Part shown: one piece after another, positions 62,381 to 64,000 of the stretch
Numbering within the stretch: position 1 is the first letter of the stretch
Layout of the letters: the number at the start of each line of letters is the position of its first letter
Assembly (NCBI GenBank): GCA_029931535.1
Contig: JAQPZY010001297.1
Coordinates: 806,001 to 870,000 of the forward strand
DNA from: Margaritifera margaritifera
Taxonomy: Eukaryota > Mollusca > Bivalvia > Unionida > Margaritiferidae
DNA length: 64,000 nt
Direction of reading: 5' to 3'
Program-made: the position numbers and the translations under genes
Notes under the pieces: generated by a model
Databases searched by the model: none
The model's input: only the letters and a program-made list of their open reading frames with translations
Told to the model about the DNA's origin: nothing

Positions 62381-62910
62381 CATGAGAGCACATTAACGTT
62401 CTTCAGTGGTCATCTGCTCAACCATAGTGGTGACTGACGTTACGGGTGAGTAATCTCAACTTTACAACTACATGTTTAAGTAGTTAGTTGCAAACTGTAC
62501 ATGAATCTTTTGATCTCCAAAACCTAATTATACCACTATATGGAATGAATCAGGGAAAACACAGAAACATGAAAAAAATTAAAACAGTAATTGTAGATTA
62601 ATGTTCATGTTGTACATGATCAAGTGGTGGAAGAAAAAAAATACCGTTATTAAAACCAGACAAGGAAAACAATTTTTAAACATTGGAAGCGCGTTCATGG
62701 AACATATGTATCATATCTCAGTGTCTGAAATGACCCAAACGTACAACTTAGGTGTGACAGACGTACGGACAATGATAATATTACATGCCCCTGCCACTGT
62801 GGCGATGGGGTATTTTATATGGATACTACCTATATTCGACCCCAACAACTACGTGAACACTATTATATAATGACACGGCATATGTACTTCCGATTATTAA
62901 TTAATAATTA
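62381..62910. other. Dispersed repeat scrap and non-coding DNA
   Basis: 62,381-62,475 parallels 8,140-8,245. The rest has short chance frames only. Confidence 0.4.
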
Positions 62911-62985
62911 CTGAGCGAGCCTCAGTTGGTAGAGAGTCAATCTTTTAATCCAAGGGTCGCGGGTTCAAACGGAAGCGATTTCCAT
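62911..62985 (+). ncRNA. tRNA-Lys-like SINE head (not a functional tRNA)
   Basis: CCTCAGTTGGTAGAG resembles a D-arm/A box. CTTTTAATCCAAGGGTC resembles the anticodon loop of tRNA-Lys(UUU), and GGGTTCAAACGG resembles the T-arm/B box. The acceptor stem does not pair and a T/TTTC-rich tail follows at 63,045-63,095. This fits a tRNA-derived SINE. Confidence 0.5.
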
Positions 62986-63069
62986 AAAGCAGGCCAGTAG
63001 TTGATTTATTTTGTCATTTTTTATGTTTTTATTTTTGTCATTTGTATTTATTTATTTATTTTGTCATTT

Positions 63070-63094
63070 TTCTTTCTTTCTTTCTTTCTTTATT
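63070..63094. repeat. (TTTC)n microsatellite
   Basis: Five to six TTTC units in the T-rich tract that follows the SINE head. Confidence 0.8.
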
Positions 63095-63414
63095 GTGGTC
63101 TTGTTCGATCAATATTGAACGATTCGTTGTCTTTTTGTCGACATGTAAATTTCCGGAATAAATTTTTTATCGGTAATACGTTTTTCTTTTACACAGAACA
63201 CATTATTCGATGACGTTTTTCACAAGAGCATTTTAAGAACATAAATCTACGTACAAAATTATCACAATACCTTGTAATTGTTTGCGTTTCATTATGATTT
63301 TTCACTCTTTTGTATAGCTCCCCAAGCCACTTTAAAAAGTTTTGAAGATGCAATCGGTAAGTTTGTTATTCATCATAAAACTTCTCATTTTAGGCAAGCA
63401 TTTCGTGATGACTG

Positions 63415-63965
63415 GCGCTTGAACTAGATTCATGTATGTTTCAAACGGCATCGTGAATGGTATAATCTGTCGTATCTCACAATAGTGAGCGTTTCCCAAA
63501 CTGGCACAAAATACGTGTTTTGATTTGAGCTTCAATGGCGCCAAACCATTCTTACCTCCATAAAAGGTAAAACCATGCTTTTGTTGAACAGGTGAACGAT
63601 TGTGATGTAATTCCGCGTTGTTTTTCAAGAGCCGGAATTGGGAAACGGTCGAGTTCATTACATGGACAGGAGAGCTAATAAGTCACTTCAGATGCCACAA
63701 TTAAACAAAACATAATTTGCGTCTTATACAGTTGAACAAATAGACTCACCCAGTGTTATGCCCTGTGCTGCGGAACATTACAACAGACCACTGTGTAATA
63801 GCGTTCAACAAAAGCATGGTTTTTCTCTTTACGGATGTAAGAATGGTTTGGAATTATTAAAGTTCAAATTAAAACATAGTTTTGCCATTTTTGGAGACTC
63901 TTGCTATAATACTTCACAAAATACAACAGAGGATACCATTCATGATACTGTTTGAAACAAACTTT
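63415..63965. repeat. Inverted repeat pair at the right edge
   Basis: The minus strand of about 63,418-63,625 and the plus strand of about 63,768-63,965 are similar. Both encode a related peptide (VQQKHGFTFYGGKNGL versus VQQKHGFSLYGCKNGL, then L-K-x-K-x-KH). The arms are separated by about 140 bases. It may be a foldback transposon or the start of an inverted gene-fragment duplication that continues beyond the window. Confidence 0.6.
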
Positions 63966-64000
63966 AAGTTACTTATGGCAGCAATTACTTATGAGGACTG

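Noticed and set aside
62911..62985. Functional tRNA-Lys gene
   Set aside because: The D-arm and T-arm look right but acceptor ends do not pair and the body has substitutions in the stems. A SINE head is more likely.

Overview
The window looks like AT-rich nuclear DNA of an animal, probably a marine invertebrate and most likely a mollusc. That guess rests on the mix of elements: Polinton/Maverick DNA transposons, a Ty3/gypsy element with a tRNA-Leu-type primer site, several LINE remnants, minisatellites and foldback repeats. I see no intron-bearing host gene that I can support. The window is essentially a nest of mobile elements.

Layout. 1-13.7 kb: repeat-rich intergenic DNA with ~147-bp and ~170-bp tandem repeats, a foldback MITE-like element, a decayed LINE reverse transcriptase (7.3-8.1 kb), a ~31-bp array and a TC/TATC microsatellite. 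13,724-31,621: a structurally complete Polinton/Maverick (adintovirus-like) element of 17,898 bp. It has ~0.65/0.72-kb terminal inverted repeats and a perfect 6-bp target duplication (GACTTC), and it sits inside a 47-bp satellite. 31.6-34.0 kb: satellite and unassigned DNA. 34.2-35.6 kb: a GC-rich, frameshifted remnant of a different Polinton-type DNA polymerase. 35.6-40.6 kb: a second, decayed Polinton on the opposite strand, collinear with the first and carrying a ~2.8-kb internal deletion. 40.6-50 kb: copies of a dispersed composite repeat (called R1 here) around a Ty3/gypsy element (about 42.3-47.25 kb) with a 1,029-bp tandem duplication in gag. 50.8-56.4 kb: a decayed LINE with zinc-knuckle ORF1, an in-frame 24-bp minisatellite, an APE-type endonuclease and part of the RT. 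57-59.3 kb: two more R1 units in tandem. 59.3-64 kb: unassigned DNA with a tRNA-Lys-like SINE head and an inverted repeat at the edge.

The complete Polinton. Nearly all genes lie on the minus strand. In transcriptional order they are protein-primed family B DNA polymerase, BIR (IAP-like) protein, a cluster of small accessory ORFs, packaging ATPase, basic protein, core-like protein, acidic/basic-tailed protein, retrovirus-like integrase with a chromodomain, two-pass membrane protein, minor capsid candidate, pVI/pX-like basic protein, major capsid protein, a conserved unknown, and adenain-like protease. Two plus-strand genes diverge from the polymerase: a CCHC zinc-knuckle protein and a zinc-knuckle/HNH-endonuclease-like fusion. 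Each has its own copy of the same TATA box and leader. The set forms replication (polymerase), integration (integrase), virion (capsid proteins, protease, ATPase, core) and probable host-interaction (BIR and accessory ORFs) modules.

State of decay. The element has intact ends but broken frames. There are frameshifts in A-runs of the integrase and polymerase, another in the basic-protein gene, and in-frame stops in the BIR gene, a small membrane ORF and the conserved unknown. It is therefore a young but defective copy, or the assembly has homopolymer errors. The second, older Polinton serves as an internal comparator for several of these calls.
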